Positions 23,336-35,600 of a stretch of DNA of 64,000 bases are shown here, piece after piece. The notes beneath the pieces are model-generated. The model had not been told where the DNA came from. It searched no databases and saw only the letters and a list, made by a program, of their open reading frames with translations. Each line of letters begins with the position of its first letter. The first letter of the stretch is position 1. The stretch comes from Agelaius tricolor (lineage: Eukaryota > Chordata > Aves > Passeriformes > Icteridae), in NCBI GenBank assembly GCA_023055355.1, contig JALJCS010000004.1, positions 28,052,744 to 28,116,743 on the forward strand. The letters are read 5' to 3'. The position numbers were made by a program, and so were the translations under genes.

Positions 23336-26300
23336 TCTTTTCACAGGTTAGTCACAATGGATACATTCCCTTCCTCATTGTAGAGCTAAGCTATATCTAG
23401 TCTTTTTGACCTAAATCTTTCCATGATTGTGATCATAAGAAACTATTTCTTTCATTATTCAAAAAATGAAGGATCTACATTTACAGCTGTTTTTCCTGGT
23501 TAAATTCTTCAGCATGACCATAATATGTATTTCCTTATTCACAGTTTTAGAGTAATTTTTCCTCTCAAATATGTGATTATCTAGCTCATTTATTGAAGAG
23601 AGCTAAAGTATGATTTAGCCTGAATTTACAGAATTTTAATGAATGCATGATGTATTATTTTATTATTTCTTGTCGAGAATGCTAAAATTAAATATAGTAT
23701 TGGACCCGTTACTGATGACAACAAATTATGCAATAACAGACATTTAATATTGTTCTTTAAGGCTTTGGTAAGCACTAAGTGATGAACAAATGTGAAATGT
23801 TTGTATTCTGCCTTTCGTACCGATGCTGCCTCATTTGAGTACCACACTAAATTACAGAAATACTGCCACTGAAATGTACGAGAGTTCACTCCCTCCTATG
23901 AAAAATTAAGGTTTCCTGCAAATCAGCAAAGAATTCCAGACAAATTAGAAAACAAATTCCTTCGTTTTTTGGTAGTGTTAAAGCACTTAACTATGATGGA
24001 ATTTAAAAGAAAATACTATATGATAGCTTCATTTTAATATTTTAATGTGTGTAGTTCCATTGAAACAGTAGAATGGTTAATAGTCTTATGCTTTAATTCA
24101 GGGGGAGATTTTAATTTTAAATGTTTTGCTAATGTAAAATGTAATGTATTTTCTACAACATATTTTTTGACTTTGTGCTTATTTTCAGCTTCCACTACAA
24201 GGGTAAGAGGATCTCTTTAGACATCAAAAGTTCTGACAAAGAGGAATTGCTAATGGTAGTTGATGCTTCCAGCTTCACAGAGTAGATAAAACAGACACCT
24301 TTTATTCAGCCTGAAAAGTCCTTTCCTCATTTACTTCACAAGTAGACTTATAATATAAACTTTAAATACCAGCCATATGGCCAAGATTTTTTAATTACTG
24401 GTCATCCCATGCATCAATCAAAGAATAAATTAACCACACATTCTTACAATATTGAGACCATGTGGAAGCCTATATTTAAATTTCATTCATGTCTGTGACA
24501 GTTGGGTTGTATTTAAAAGAGGGCTCCTCTAATCTACTCCAGGTTGAATCTTACTATTGTGAGCAAATTACAACCAATCCAATTTTAATTACCTTTGGGG
24601 GGAAAAGCTGTGACTAAGGCAATTATATGAGTCTACTGAGCCCATATTATTAACACTAAATGACATTAATATTTTCATATGATTAAGCAGGAATAATAAT
24701 TATATTAATTATATTTTTTATATTTAAAGAAGGAAGAAGTCACCTCATTTTAAAAAAGTCTTAGCCCTTTTTTGTGCTGCTCTAAACCCATAGCATTTAC
24801 ATAGACATGGTATGCAAATAATCTAAGTACAGAATGTGAACAGTTCATGATTTAGGATCCAAGTCCCATATAATTAGTATAACAGTTCAAATCCCTCTAA
24901 ATTCAAGTTCTGCATATGCATACATTAGCATGAATTAATGTGAAATTATTGTCTAGGCAAGATTACATGTAGGTTGGTGAAAATTTAGATAGTTAAGATT
25001 ATGTAAAGAGACAAGTAACACACTGAGTTACAAACAGAAAGAAATGATACACAAACATACGGGAAATAGCTAAAGAATCTGATTATCACCTGCAAGAGTG
25101 AAGAGAATTTTAATATAGATCAGTAGAAAGATATTTAAGTCAGTGCAAAAATAATGGTCTCACTTCCATTTTTAAAGCTATGGGGTTTCTTATGTTTTTA
25201 ACACATGCTTTGAGAACTTCTCTTCATGCTTTTCTTCTGACTGCACATAAAACAAGTTAGATTGAATCCTTAATTCTGCATAGGATATGTACAGTGAAAA
25301 GTTTTCCAGAAAAAAACAATACTTTAAACACTTAAACAGATAATCTGAGAAATATATTCTCATCTTTCCTTTAGGTCAAAGACAAAAATATTGAAATGTT
25401 GATGCTTCAAAGGAACTAAAATATTCCTCAGCTGGGCTAAGGTTTTGACAGGAGCTATGATCTCATAACTGAAACAAAAAGAAAGTGGTTTTAAAATATA
25501 TTTATTTTTTAAATTTGCTTTAAATTGAATTTTCATTTTCTTCAGTTGGGTTTTGGTTTTGGTGTTTAAAGTTTTTTAAAATATGCTGACCAATATGACA
25601 ATCTTAAATGAGATTGACATTTTATCAGACACTAAATGCCAAATGTGTAATAAAATTCTGAACTGAATTTCAGTAACCATAATAGTAACAACAATTTATC
25701 TTAAGGTAAAATCTGTTCTCCAGTGTTAATCTGTAATAAAAAAATAATTATTCTGAAATAAAAATATTATAAATCCAAGATATATTAACTGTCAATTTAC
25801 ACTAAATTAAAACAGAATTGTCATAAAGTTTTTATATTGAAACTGTTCACTGAGGCACCACATCTTGGGGTTGTTAGAGAGAAAGGGCATGGTAGCAGAG
25901 ATCTCAAAATACAAGCATGAGCTGAAAGCTAAGATTCAGAAATACTAGCAGAAACAGCAGGCCTATAAGCACAAGGCACAGATGGTAATTAGTGGTTTAT
26001 TAAAGGAGAATAACCTTTGGATCTGTGTGCAACCAGCTTTAAATGTAAGAAAAAATCCAAAAGAATAAGTCCCCTTCACAATCAAATTTAAATATATTGT
26101 GCAACTGAGAACCATTGAAGAAATTCCCGGTAAGCAGACCGTGTTGGGAAACATATGAAATGATCCCAAAAAGAGAAGGAAGAAGACACCCCACCAGTGT
26201 CACACTCTCCCAACAGAGAACTCACATTTCTGAAAAGCACCGATCTTACCTCTGCATCCCGTACTTCTTCCTGAAAAAGACTGATTGCCCATTGACATTA

Positions 26301-29300
26301 GCACCCAGAGAAATAGTATAAAGTATAAATGAGATTCTATAATAAGAAAATGTTGACTAAAACTCATGGAATCATTACTAAACAAGTAATTCTCAAGCCA
26401 TTAAGACTATAGTTTGACTCACACTAAACTCTTGTCTTCTTGCTTAAGGCTTTTTCTTTAATCCAGAGAAACTGAACAAATAATGTGATGACTCTGTTCT
26501 TTTGGATTAGTTTTAAAATATAATTGCAACAGATGGGGAGAATGTGGGAAAACCAAGCAATAATTTGCAAAGTAAAATGGAAGTAGAAGATTTTATCTTC
26601 TAAATGCATTATTGATTGCATTTAGATCGATATCTAAATGCATTCTTTGATCAGAAATATTTTTGACTCCAAACTATAATAAATCAGATTATCAAATTTG
26701 CACTGCCATTCTGATTACGGAAATTTATTTCAAAATTCTATGAAAAAAAAAAACATTTGTATTTTCAATATTAACATTTTTTCATGCCTCAGCTAACTAA
26801 AACTTAATTAGACTTTTATGGGAAAACATAGCTACTTATCTTTTTCCCTTGAAATTATGTAACATATTCCAAGCAGCTTGAAGGGCAACCTATATAAAGG
26901 CAAATTTCTATTAATGGTGTTCCAGAAAGCTAGTTGCACTGCTTTTGAATGATCTCCAGCTTTTCAGCTAGAGACAATCTTCATTTTACTGCAAGAACAC
27001 TGATTACTCTTTCAAAAGGACAGTGTGTAAAATGTTTAGGAAAAAAAATTATCCCTAGTTAAGTCTGTATTTGTTAGACTCTGTGCCTTTTACGGCAAAT
27101 CATCACAAGCACAGAGCAGAGATCCTTCAATGCATTATTAGGAGAGTAATGTAAGTGACACAATCTCTGCTTGATGACTTGCTGTGTTCCCCAAACTGTG
27201 TCTTGCACTGAGAGGCGTGACAAAAAAACATCTTCATTCCTTTAAACTTAGAAAGCTGCACGCTTCTGCACAGCAATATGAAAGTCCTTGTTCTTGGAAT
27301 GTTCTCCTTGCAGAGGTAGTTCGTCTTAGCGACTGATTATTATAGATGTGATTACTGTCCCTTTCAATGTGTTTACACTGAACTATAGAATTCATACACA
27401 AGCTATTACTACCTGTTATTGTAAAAAAAATTGACTTACAATAAGAAAAAGAAACATGGACAAAGTCTCAGTATAATCCATGAATCATAATCTGTAATCT
27501 TTAATTTTCCTTTTCTTCCCCTCCAGGATATTGTCCTTCACACATTAAAGGCATCATACATCTTTTTAGGAAATACTTACACCACATAAGAGGATGGTCA
27601 ATTTAATGTGCAAAGTAAACACTCACAAATCTTAAAAGCTTTTAATTAGTATATTGGGGGATGAAATGCTCCTAAGGATGCTGAAGTCTTGATTTTAAAT
27701 ATTTTGTGACAAATGGTCTCTAATACAAAGAACAGAGTACACTCAGCAATACTATATGATTTAGAGATTAGTACATACACACTGAATAGTAGCAATTTAA
27801 ATGGAGACCTTCTCATCAGAAAGTAGGAGTTGAGCAAGAAGGCAAAGACATTTCAGGATAACAAACTTAATGCTTGGATATCCCAGCTAACAAATAATAG
27901 CAAAACATTATATCGAATATATATTGTTGTTGACTGGATGAGCCATAGGGATATATTTTTTAAGATCTTTATCTTTTAGGGCCTTAATTTCTTACATAAG
28001 TCAAGTATAGGCCAGGAACAAACAAATGTCTTAAAAATGTTTTTCTCATTTTTTTTACCAAAACCAAGTTATGGGTTTGAGTCTAGCTTTGAGTGAAAAT
28101 ACATATGTATTAAAGATATTGCCTTGAAAATTTTTATATTAGTTCAGATCAATATAGCAGAGAAGACAATTATATGAGCCATCTTTCTAAAACTGCTTAG
28201 AAATAGATCTTAAGACTGTTTCCTTCCAAGGAGGTTTTCCACTTCAACTTCCAGAACTAATGCATCACTCCTTGGTTTCAACTGGAAGGATCCTCATAAA
28301 TTTTCTTCAGTAATACATAAATAACTTAAAGGAAATGATTACATAAAATTTGCTATTAGTCACATTATATCTCAGAAACAATAATTCTTTAATATGGTTA
28401 TTTGAAGTCAGGCTGATTTCAGATTATAGCATACCTAGTCTGTGTCTAATTATGACAGAAATGTTCAAGGGCTTTTATATGGCTTTTGATCAGTCACATT
28501 GAGAGTCCCACAAAATCTTGACCAACTTCAACTTCTCAATTATAATGTTTCTAATATTTTAGTTTCTTTTATCTTTACAGCACAATCTTATGATTTTACA
28601 TTCTTATCTCTTTACATTTCATCTTCCTCTTTAGAGACAGGTAAAATTGTAGGCATTTTTCTCAATACAGTACTGAAAGAAATATTTGTAACTTTTCAGG
28701 ATACAGGCATTAAATAATACTTTCATATAGACACATTTGACTTATAAACATATTGACATAGCCTTGTACTGAGTTCTGCTCATGATATTTTAAGTAAATC
28801 AATTGATATGTATCAATGACTAAAACATATATTCAAGATAACATGTGATGGCAGCTAGATACAGACGTGCCACAACCTATCTCTTCTTATCACTTCTAGA
28901 AAGGCTGTGCCATATTTTGCAGTCTTTAAAACATAAGAACAAGTTAATCTTGAATTCTGGAAACTCAGAAATATTCCTCTCTTGGAACAGCCTCACTTTA
29001 TTCCATGGTTTATTCCCAAAGGGCAATCTGTGCTTCAAATATAGGAATTTATAATAGCAAGAAAGGAACCCGATCCTCAAAAATGATCGCAAAATTCTTC
29101 AGTCTGGAGTGCTTAATGTTCATAGAGGGTCTCAGGGTCTTGCATGCCCTTTGACAGCTATCTTGGGAAAGTGCTGAGTGCCTCATTGTTACCCAGGGCT
29201 ACCAGAGGAAAATACTCAGTGTATGCACCTCCTCTACCCACATAAACTCAAATCCCTAGTACTGACATGACCTTCCTTTAGTTTAGCTGAGTTCTCAGAG

Positions 29301-31232
29301 ACATCATGTATTGCATTGCACCTCCCTCCTAGATTTATTCTTCATTAAAGGAGTTAGAAGCAGATTCAGAGATCTCCCAGCATGTGGCTGAATATTCTGG
29401 CAGCTTAGGATTGTGATTTGTGCTTTGTAAAGGGCAATTAACTAGTGGACATTTCTATCATCTCCTCTCACATGCAGTCAAATAAATTGGTGGGTTTATA
29501 CTGCTGCCAATCAAATCTGGTATGAATTAACACCAGGATAGAGAAGGGAAAGACATTTTACACCATTTTACATGGCCTTTTGATTCACCCTAGACTAGAA
29601 AAAAAATGCATTCATTTAGATTGATAATTCTTTAAGTTTTTTCATTATACTCATGCTTCATACTCAAAAACAATTTTAGTAAGTGAAAAAATGTATGGAA
29701 AGCACTAATTTGTATAGAAAGTACTCTAACTAGCATGGTACATTATTTCATGTCATAATATTATGGTATTCAGAATTATTAATGTTCATTTAAGACAGAA
29801 AAATTGCAATAGTTCAACCAAAGGAATGTATATCTAGTAATGATACAATTTTTAAAATGTAAAATATATATTTGCATATTATATCCTATGATTACAAAAG
29901 TAAAAGAACATATATGTACTAAGATATACACATATCACGGATAGTTTTGATATTAAAATGTTTTGTCTAATTGATATTAGGTTAAAAAGTTGGACGTTAT
30001 AAATTACAAGTTAGAAGTTTTGAACACCAGAAGATTGGAGATTTTATTTCAAATCAGGCAATATATCTAATACTTCTAAAATTAATACAGATGTAGTCAG
30101 CATTGATGTTAACAAGAACCTTTCATCCACCCATAAAACTCCTGAAAGATTATGTACTCCATTTTAACATATGATTTTAAATTCAGCATCAAAATATCCA
30201 TAGCTCATAGCTTTATTAAAATGCAATATGTATGTTTTCTGTTATATTATGATTTCTAGTGGGAGTGACTGATATCCTAATTTATAATTAAATTTATAAT
30301 TTTTTAATCCCACTCATAAAGTAGCAGTATAACTCACCAAAGCCTGAACCATTTTGTCTTGTGAGTTATAGATGCTTGCTGTCTATGAGTTTGATTGAAA
30401 ATCTGTAATTATGTCTTATCAATCCTCCCTGAAAAATAATATATAATTAGACAGAGCTTACAAAGTAGCAGTTAGATTAAAAAATACCCAATTTTTTGTT
30501 TCAACCTAAAGGAGACTACATCTTTGTTCAGAAATTTTCCTCTATCAAGGGTTATAGGAAGGAAACAACATTGTGATAACAATATTGAGACTTATTTGAT
30601 TTGGTTGGTTGGTTTTGTTGTCTGGCATCAGCATATTCATCATTGTTTACTGAGTAAACATTTGGAGAAGTTACTGCCTAGCCAATCTAAACAATCCTGA
30701 ATAATTAGTGGTTATCTAAAGATGTGAATAACTACTAAACAGCTAGATATCCTATTGACATACTTCAGTGATCCATGCCATGTCCAAATGCTCCTTGCCA
30801 AGCAAACAGATCTAAAGGGGTGATTTACAAAGGAAGCTAATAAACTCAGAGAGTTCCCTGTTGCATAGATAATCACCTTTCACATTGTCCTAATGAAAGC
30901 AAAATCCTTCTGATTTCAGCCTTATTTCAAGGGCTTTTGCTGACATCAAGAGTGAAAGTCAGTGGTAATGGTCTTTGTAATCCAACGCAGTCTATCATGC
31001 TTTTTGGTTTGCTGCATTTTTTTTCCTTCAACACTTTTTTTTTTGTAGTTTCTGACACAGGCCTCCCTCTCTGCTTATTCTGTCTTACTTTCACATGCTG
31101 ATATTACATCTAGTGACAGTGTGAGACTGAGACTTTTGCTGTTTCATAGTATAGCTAACTCCAAACTTCACAAAGAAAACAAAGTTTAAATAATTGAATG
31201 TCTGTTGGTTTTAACATCAGACACAAATTATA
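23336..31232. other. Long AT-rich gene-free stretch, about 7.9 kb
   Basis: No supported gene or transposable element. Slightly less AT-rich patches at about 27080-27340 and 29130-29520 have the look of unique, possibly conserved noncoding DNA, but nothing specific can be shown. A cluster of alternating palindromes lies at 26599-26642. Confidence 0.45.
26599..26642. repeat. Three alternating copies of a 10-mer forming two overlapping palindromes
   Basis: TCTAAATGCA (26599-26608), its reverse complement TGCATTTAGA (26617-26626) and TCTAAATGCA again (26633-26642), all exact, are separated by 8 and 6 bases. Each copy contains an ATGCAT core related to octamer/homeodomain sites. Either arm pair can form a hairpin with the middle copy. 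Confidence 0.7.
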
Positions 31233-31275
31233 ACTGGTGTCATGGTGTGAGGGCTCCTCACACCATGACACCAGT
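31233..31275. repeat. Perfect hairpin, 20-bp arms, 3-base loop
   Basis: The left arm (31233-31252) begins ACTGGTGTCATGGTG and the right arm (31256-31275) is its exact reverse complement; the loop is GCT. The pairing is perfect over 20 bp and continues imperfectly for a few bases outside. It is too short and its loop too tight for an ordinary miRNA precursor. A perfect short palindrome in unique DNA is best explained by a recent template-switch (snap-back) replication error. A palindromic mobile-element end is an alternative. Confidence 0.95.
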
Positions 31276-31344
31276 CATCATTTCCTTGGCCACTATATAT
31301 GCTCTTTTTCTTCTATAATTTTTTAAGTTGTTTTATCCTGATTG

Positions 31345-31520
31345 AATTGAGAAGAAGGCCAAAAAAAACCCAATCAAACGAACAAACAAAAAAAACCCCA
31401 CAAAAAGCAATGACCTAACAAACAAAAGAAGCTATGAACCAAACACAATGAACCAACCAAAACCAACCACCAAAAAACACAAATGAACAAACCACAGAAA
31501 CCACCCCCAAATCCAACATC
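31345..31520. repeat. A/C-rich low-complexity tract
   Basis: Nearly pure A and C with motifs such as CAAAC, ACCAAC and AACCAACCA, interrupted by a few G and T. It may be a decayed microsatellite or A-rich tail. No gene. Confidence 0.85.
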
Positions 31521-31677
31521 CCAACCTCAAGGGTTTGACTACTGTAATTCTCCCAAATCATCACAACTCTGAAAATCATGTGGATTTGTATGTGAACACA
31601 ATTAATTTGTAGGACCTACACAAAACTAATACAGTCTAATATAAATAGTGAAGTAAAAAGTGAAAGCCAATTTGCAC

Positions 31678-31790
31678 AGCAAGTCTTTGGTGGTGGCAGG
31701 GGCTGCTGGTGTGGCTTTTGTGAGAAACTGCTAGAAGCTTCCCATGTGTCAAACTTGGTCATGCCAAGCCATTAACACTACAAAAGTCAA
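31678..31790 (+). mobile_element. LTR fragment, 5' portion
   Basis: GGCAGGGGCTGCTGGTGTGG and GAGAAACTGCTAGAAGCTTC match the start of an avian LTR family as I remember it. The copy at 38815-39846 has a comparable TCTAGAAGCTTCTCACATCT segment near its start. Only about 110 bases remain, and a CR1 tail lies shortly downstream. Confidence 0.5.
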
Positions 31791-31877
31791 TGGGTGAAAA
31801 TTGAGATGCAGAAAACCCTGTAACACAAAACAACTTTTTTTTTTCTTTTTAAATATTGAGAAGGCCAAAGATAGGCA

Positions 31878-32003
31878 GATTACCCAGAGAGGTTGTATAG
31901 TATCCATTCTTTAGAGATATTTAAACTTTTGTGATGAGAAGCCCAGCTATAAACAGGAGTGTTACTAGACCATCGACCCCTCTCTAGTTCTGTGACTTTG
32001 AAA
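31878..32003 (+). mobile_element. CR1 3' end, plus strand
   Basis: TTACCCAGAGAGGTTGTATA, then CTTTAGAGATATTTAAACTT, then GACCATCGACCCCTCTCTAG and TTCTGTGACTTTG follow the order of a CR1 C-terminus and 3' tail, ending in an ATTCTGTG-like octamer. Heavily diverged and 5'-truncated. Confidence 0.8.
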
Positions 32004-32271
32004 TGTTGTGGAGCTGTGTGTCAGTAAGGCCAAGTAGAATGATTTAAGTACTCTAGTACATTTATTAGTATTCAGCAATGTTTCATTGGTGAGACATGTT
32101 CTCATAAATATGCAGACTGATATATGAACAGAGAATATCAAAATTTTAGAGATTATGAAAGTTTCCCAGTGGCAAGCATGAGGACCTGAAAAAGAATCTT
32201 GTTAATTGAACCATTTCAAACGAAAGTGCTTCTAAAAATTTATGTTTATTTGTCTTTCAATGTTTTGGTGG

Positions 32272-32920
32272 TATCTTGGTTTGGAAAGACAGGTGTCTGC
32301 TAGGAAAGGCAGGAGCCTCCCCTGAAATGGAGAACGTAAACCCCCTCCCTCCGAACTGCTATAAATTTTAAATTAAGGGGCTCTCAGGCAAAAAATAAGG
32401 GAGCAGGAAATAACAGTTCTTTAATAGGGAAGAAAATAAAAAGATAAAATAAACAATGCAGTAAATCAAAACAACGCTGACAGAGTCAGAACATGACCTG
32501 ACATCCTGTTGGTCAGGGTGCCGGTAGTAGTCCAATTGAAATTGTGGCTGCAGTCCTCGTGGAATGTGGTTCTGTTGAAACAGGGATCCTGTAGAAGGGC
32601 TGTAGTCTTCCTTTGAAGATCCAGTGGAAGAGGCAGCTGCTCCACTGGGAAGTCCAATGGAGAAGCCCAGCTGGTATTCCAGAATCTCTGGATTATATCT
32701 GGGTAGGAATGCTTGGCTCCTCCCTCTGGGCGGAGCATCTTATAATGGGATGCTATAGTTCTTATCAGTCATGCAGTGACATTCAATAGCCTGTTATCAG
32801 CAGATGTCTCTCAGGAGGGAGGAGTGGTTGTGGAAGAGATAAGGAAAACTGCCTACTTAACAGAAGACAATTGCCATACAGACGGTAATAGAATACAACT
32901 TGCTTGACAATCCAGGACAG
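32272..32920 (-). mobile_element. Solo LTR of a passerine-type endogenous retrovirus
   Basis: The left edge TATCTTGG and right edge CCAGGACA form a near-perfect 8-bp terminal inverted repeat (expected TG...CA, with the TG mutated to TA). The 6-mer TGGTGG occurs directly on both sides (32266-32271 and 32921-32926, offset by one G), consistent with a target-site duplication. Read on the minus strand, the parts are in LTR order: TATAAG (32739-32744), a CCGCCC box just downstream (32728-32733), and ATTAAA (32420-32425) as polyadenylation signal. No internal retroviral region adjoins it. A 90-codon frame at 32466-32738 lies wholly inside the LTR and is not a gene. Confidence 0.85.
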
Positions 32921-34714
32921 TGGTGGGGAACTGGATGTGCACCTGATGAAAAGGTAATTTCCTTCTGGTAAGGAAGTTGTGTTGTTCTATAATGTCTAAG
33001 AATCTGGTCTATTATGCCTTCTTGTTTTCTAATTTAGATTTTTATTTTACTTTACTTTTCTCTTTTACCGTACATTTTATTACAGTTCTGCATAACTTTT
33101 CACAAACAGTATGAACACTATGTTTCTGTCCTGACATATTCATTGAGATCTCCATCTAAGCAATAATTCAATGTCTGAAGAGACTACATAATGTGAAATT
33201 GAAAAGGATCAAAATGTTTTCATATTACTAGTAAAATATTGATAAGGATAAGAATTAAAATAGTCTGGAAAAAATAGACACTGAATAGTGGCTACTCAGT
33301 ATCTTTTAAAGAAGAATTTATAAATCTAAACTTTAAACCTTTTAAAAAATCTTGGAAGCAAGAGGTGTTTTCAATGCTAAAAGCATAAACTTTTGTTCCA
33401 TGTATTTAGTTATAGTGTTTTAATTTTATGTTGTTGAAAACCTACTTGAGCAAGTGTATTTACCTTTTCAAATGATAAATTACAATGGAAAATTTCTGGC
33501 TAGTTAAAAAAGATTATAAATAACCTTGAATATCTTTCAAGAGTGAGAGCCTGAATGTCTAGAAAATTACATATCCTTAGATGTAAAAAGGAATTTATTT
33601 ATGCTACACTGATCTGCACAGATCTGCATGTAATTTTCACCCATTTTGCTCCAATATTTTCATAACGTTTTGTTTTACAATGTCTTCTCTAAAATACATA
33701 TAAGTGCCTGCTTTATATTTCACTTAACAGTCCTATGGGACAGTTAGATACATAGGAGTCTTTAGTTTTGAGTTTCAAATGTTTGAAAATGCTCAAACTG
33801 AGCAAAAGTTAAAGGGACAAGAAACCAAAACATCTTTTCCCTTATACAATAACAAAAAATAGAAAGGGGCATGATCACCATCTCAGAAAAACTGGTCTTG
33901 TAATGCATGTATATTCTCAGGAACCCAGCATGAGAAAGGTTCTGTGTGGCAGCTTTGTAACCTAGTATTTTTAGTAAGACATTTCAAAAATGAAGAATTC
34001 TACAGGGTGGATCAGAGCTATACATTGTCATTGGAAGGGACTGACTTATCCATCTTCCTTGCAAAGAGAATCAGCTTACAAAGTCATTATTTCCCCTTAA
34101 CGGAGATGTCACATGAAACGTGGAGAGAAAGCACCATTTGACTAGGAAGCGAGAGTCACACTTCTGAACTGCCATTCTGTGACAGTTATTAAAAGATCCT
34201 TTCTTGTTCTAAAGACCTCTCTTTTTGAATTGTATGGCTTGATGTTCAACACTTTAAATTTCACCTTTTAAACTTGAAAAAGGTGAAAATAACACAGAAC
34301 AAAGATCTTCTGAAGTCTGAGATCTACAAATGAGCTTGTTTTTGTCTAAAAAAAAGTTTGTGTGAGAGAGATGTAAAAGAAAAAATAAGAAAGACTGTAG
34401 AATTTCAGGTTGTATTCAAAGGAGAGAGACTGTGCTTTCCCATTTTAACCAATCTTTTGTACTCTTATAGATTTTTGTCTTTACAGCAAAGCTATATTTG
34501 GAAAGGTACTCCATGGTGTGCTACTCTTCTATTCCTCATTGTTTTGTTTAAAGGTAATCTCATATTCAGAAAATAAAGATTACATATAGGATAAACTTAA
34601 TTTCCTTAGGAAAAAAATATGTTATCTCAGATCAGAACCTTTGGATAATGTGACTATATACAGCAATTCAAATTGAAATATAGAGATTTCGAAGGTATTT
34701 TTCTTGTATATTTC
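32921..34714. other. Gene-free AT-rich sequence
   Basis: Chance frames only (for example 65 codons at 33944-34141). No repeat that I can support. Confidence 0.45.
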
Positions 34715-35440
34715 CTATTTAGCTTTGATTAAAAGAAACCCCAAAAAGCCGAATAACACATTCTTATAATAATTTCCAAACACAGTGTCTGCAGTAGCAT
34801 TCTTTCTATAAAATTGGTGATGAATATAGGCCAATATAGCCTTAATTGCATGTTGATGTTGCTTTTCCAAATCTACAGTCTTATAACCATAATACAGAGA
34901 AGATGGGTTTTTATAATTTATACTAATAAATGTACAAAAATAAAAATACAGACAAATGCAACCTGGATCATAAATCATAGACGGAGTACATAACTGTAAA
35001 GTCCAAAGACTCTTCATATTTTTCTAAATAAACTGCAAGAATACCAATGGCAATCCAGGTAAGAAGTAGAAAAGTAAATTTAAAACTTCCGATACACTTT
35101 ACTGAAAAGCAAGTTATTTTCTGCTGCTCGTGACTACTTAACCATACTAATTTTATGCCTGAAGTAATCATCATTGTAAGGCTTATAATAATCGAAAATA
35201 AACTTCCTTTCTTTACAAAGGTATGAAAAAATTCTTCCAATTTATTTGTACAAGAAAAAGAGAAGTGTTTCATACGTTCCTGGAGTCTTTGAAGTCCCTG
35301 CCTTATTATCAGATATTTACTGTTCTGCAGTAGGAACTTCAGGTTCATACTCTACAATATAATTGGAACTTGAAGCTTCGAGAGTGCCAAAAACTTCCTT
35401 TGAAATTACTGATTGTGAAATAGTTTTAAAGACACTTCAT
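34715..35440 (-). pseudogene. Possible decayed multi-pass membrane protein gene (unidentified)
   Basis: Three minus-strand segments in different frames are open end to end. The first (35440-35325, before a TAA) includes SKEVFGTLEASSSNYIVEYE, acidic and balanced in composition. The second (35348-34968) has two hydrophobic stretches, SIIISLTMMITSGIKLVWL and FKFTFLLLTWIAIGILAVYL. The third overlaps it and continues to 34715 with a polar part, YYGYKTVDLEKQHQHAIKAI. Two frameshifts would join them, which would suit a pseudogene. I do not recognise the family. AT-rich DNA often gives hydrophobic chance frames, so this may be coincidence. A single polypeptide cannot be made from it as it stands. Confidence 0.2.
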
Positions 35441-35489
35441 TCTTCCATGAATGGTTTGGGGTCAGTGTGATACATAGACTTTTCATTCA

Positions 35490-35600
35490 ACCTCTTTTTT
35501 TTTGAGTTTTGGTGGGTTTTGGAGTGTTTTTGTCAGTTGGTTGGGGTTTTCAGGGTTGGGGGAGAGGGGAAGGTTTTTCTTTTTGTTGGTGAGTTTTTTG
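35490..35600. repeat. G/T-rich low-complexity tract with G-quadruplex motif
   Basis: The plus strand is nearly pure G and T. Within it 35543-35569 reads GGGG-TTTTCA-GGG-TT-GGGGG-AGA-GGGG, four G-runs of at least three with loops of 6, 2 and 3 bases, matching the usual intramolecular G-quadruplex rule. Confidence 0.85.

Noticed and set aside
31233..31275. miRNA precursor
   Set aside because: Stem of 20 bp and loop of 3 bases are too short for Drosha/Dicer processing, and perfect pairing without bulges is atypical.
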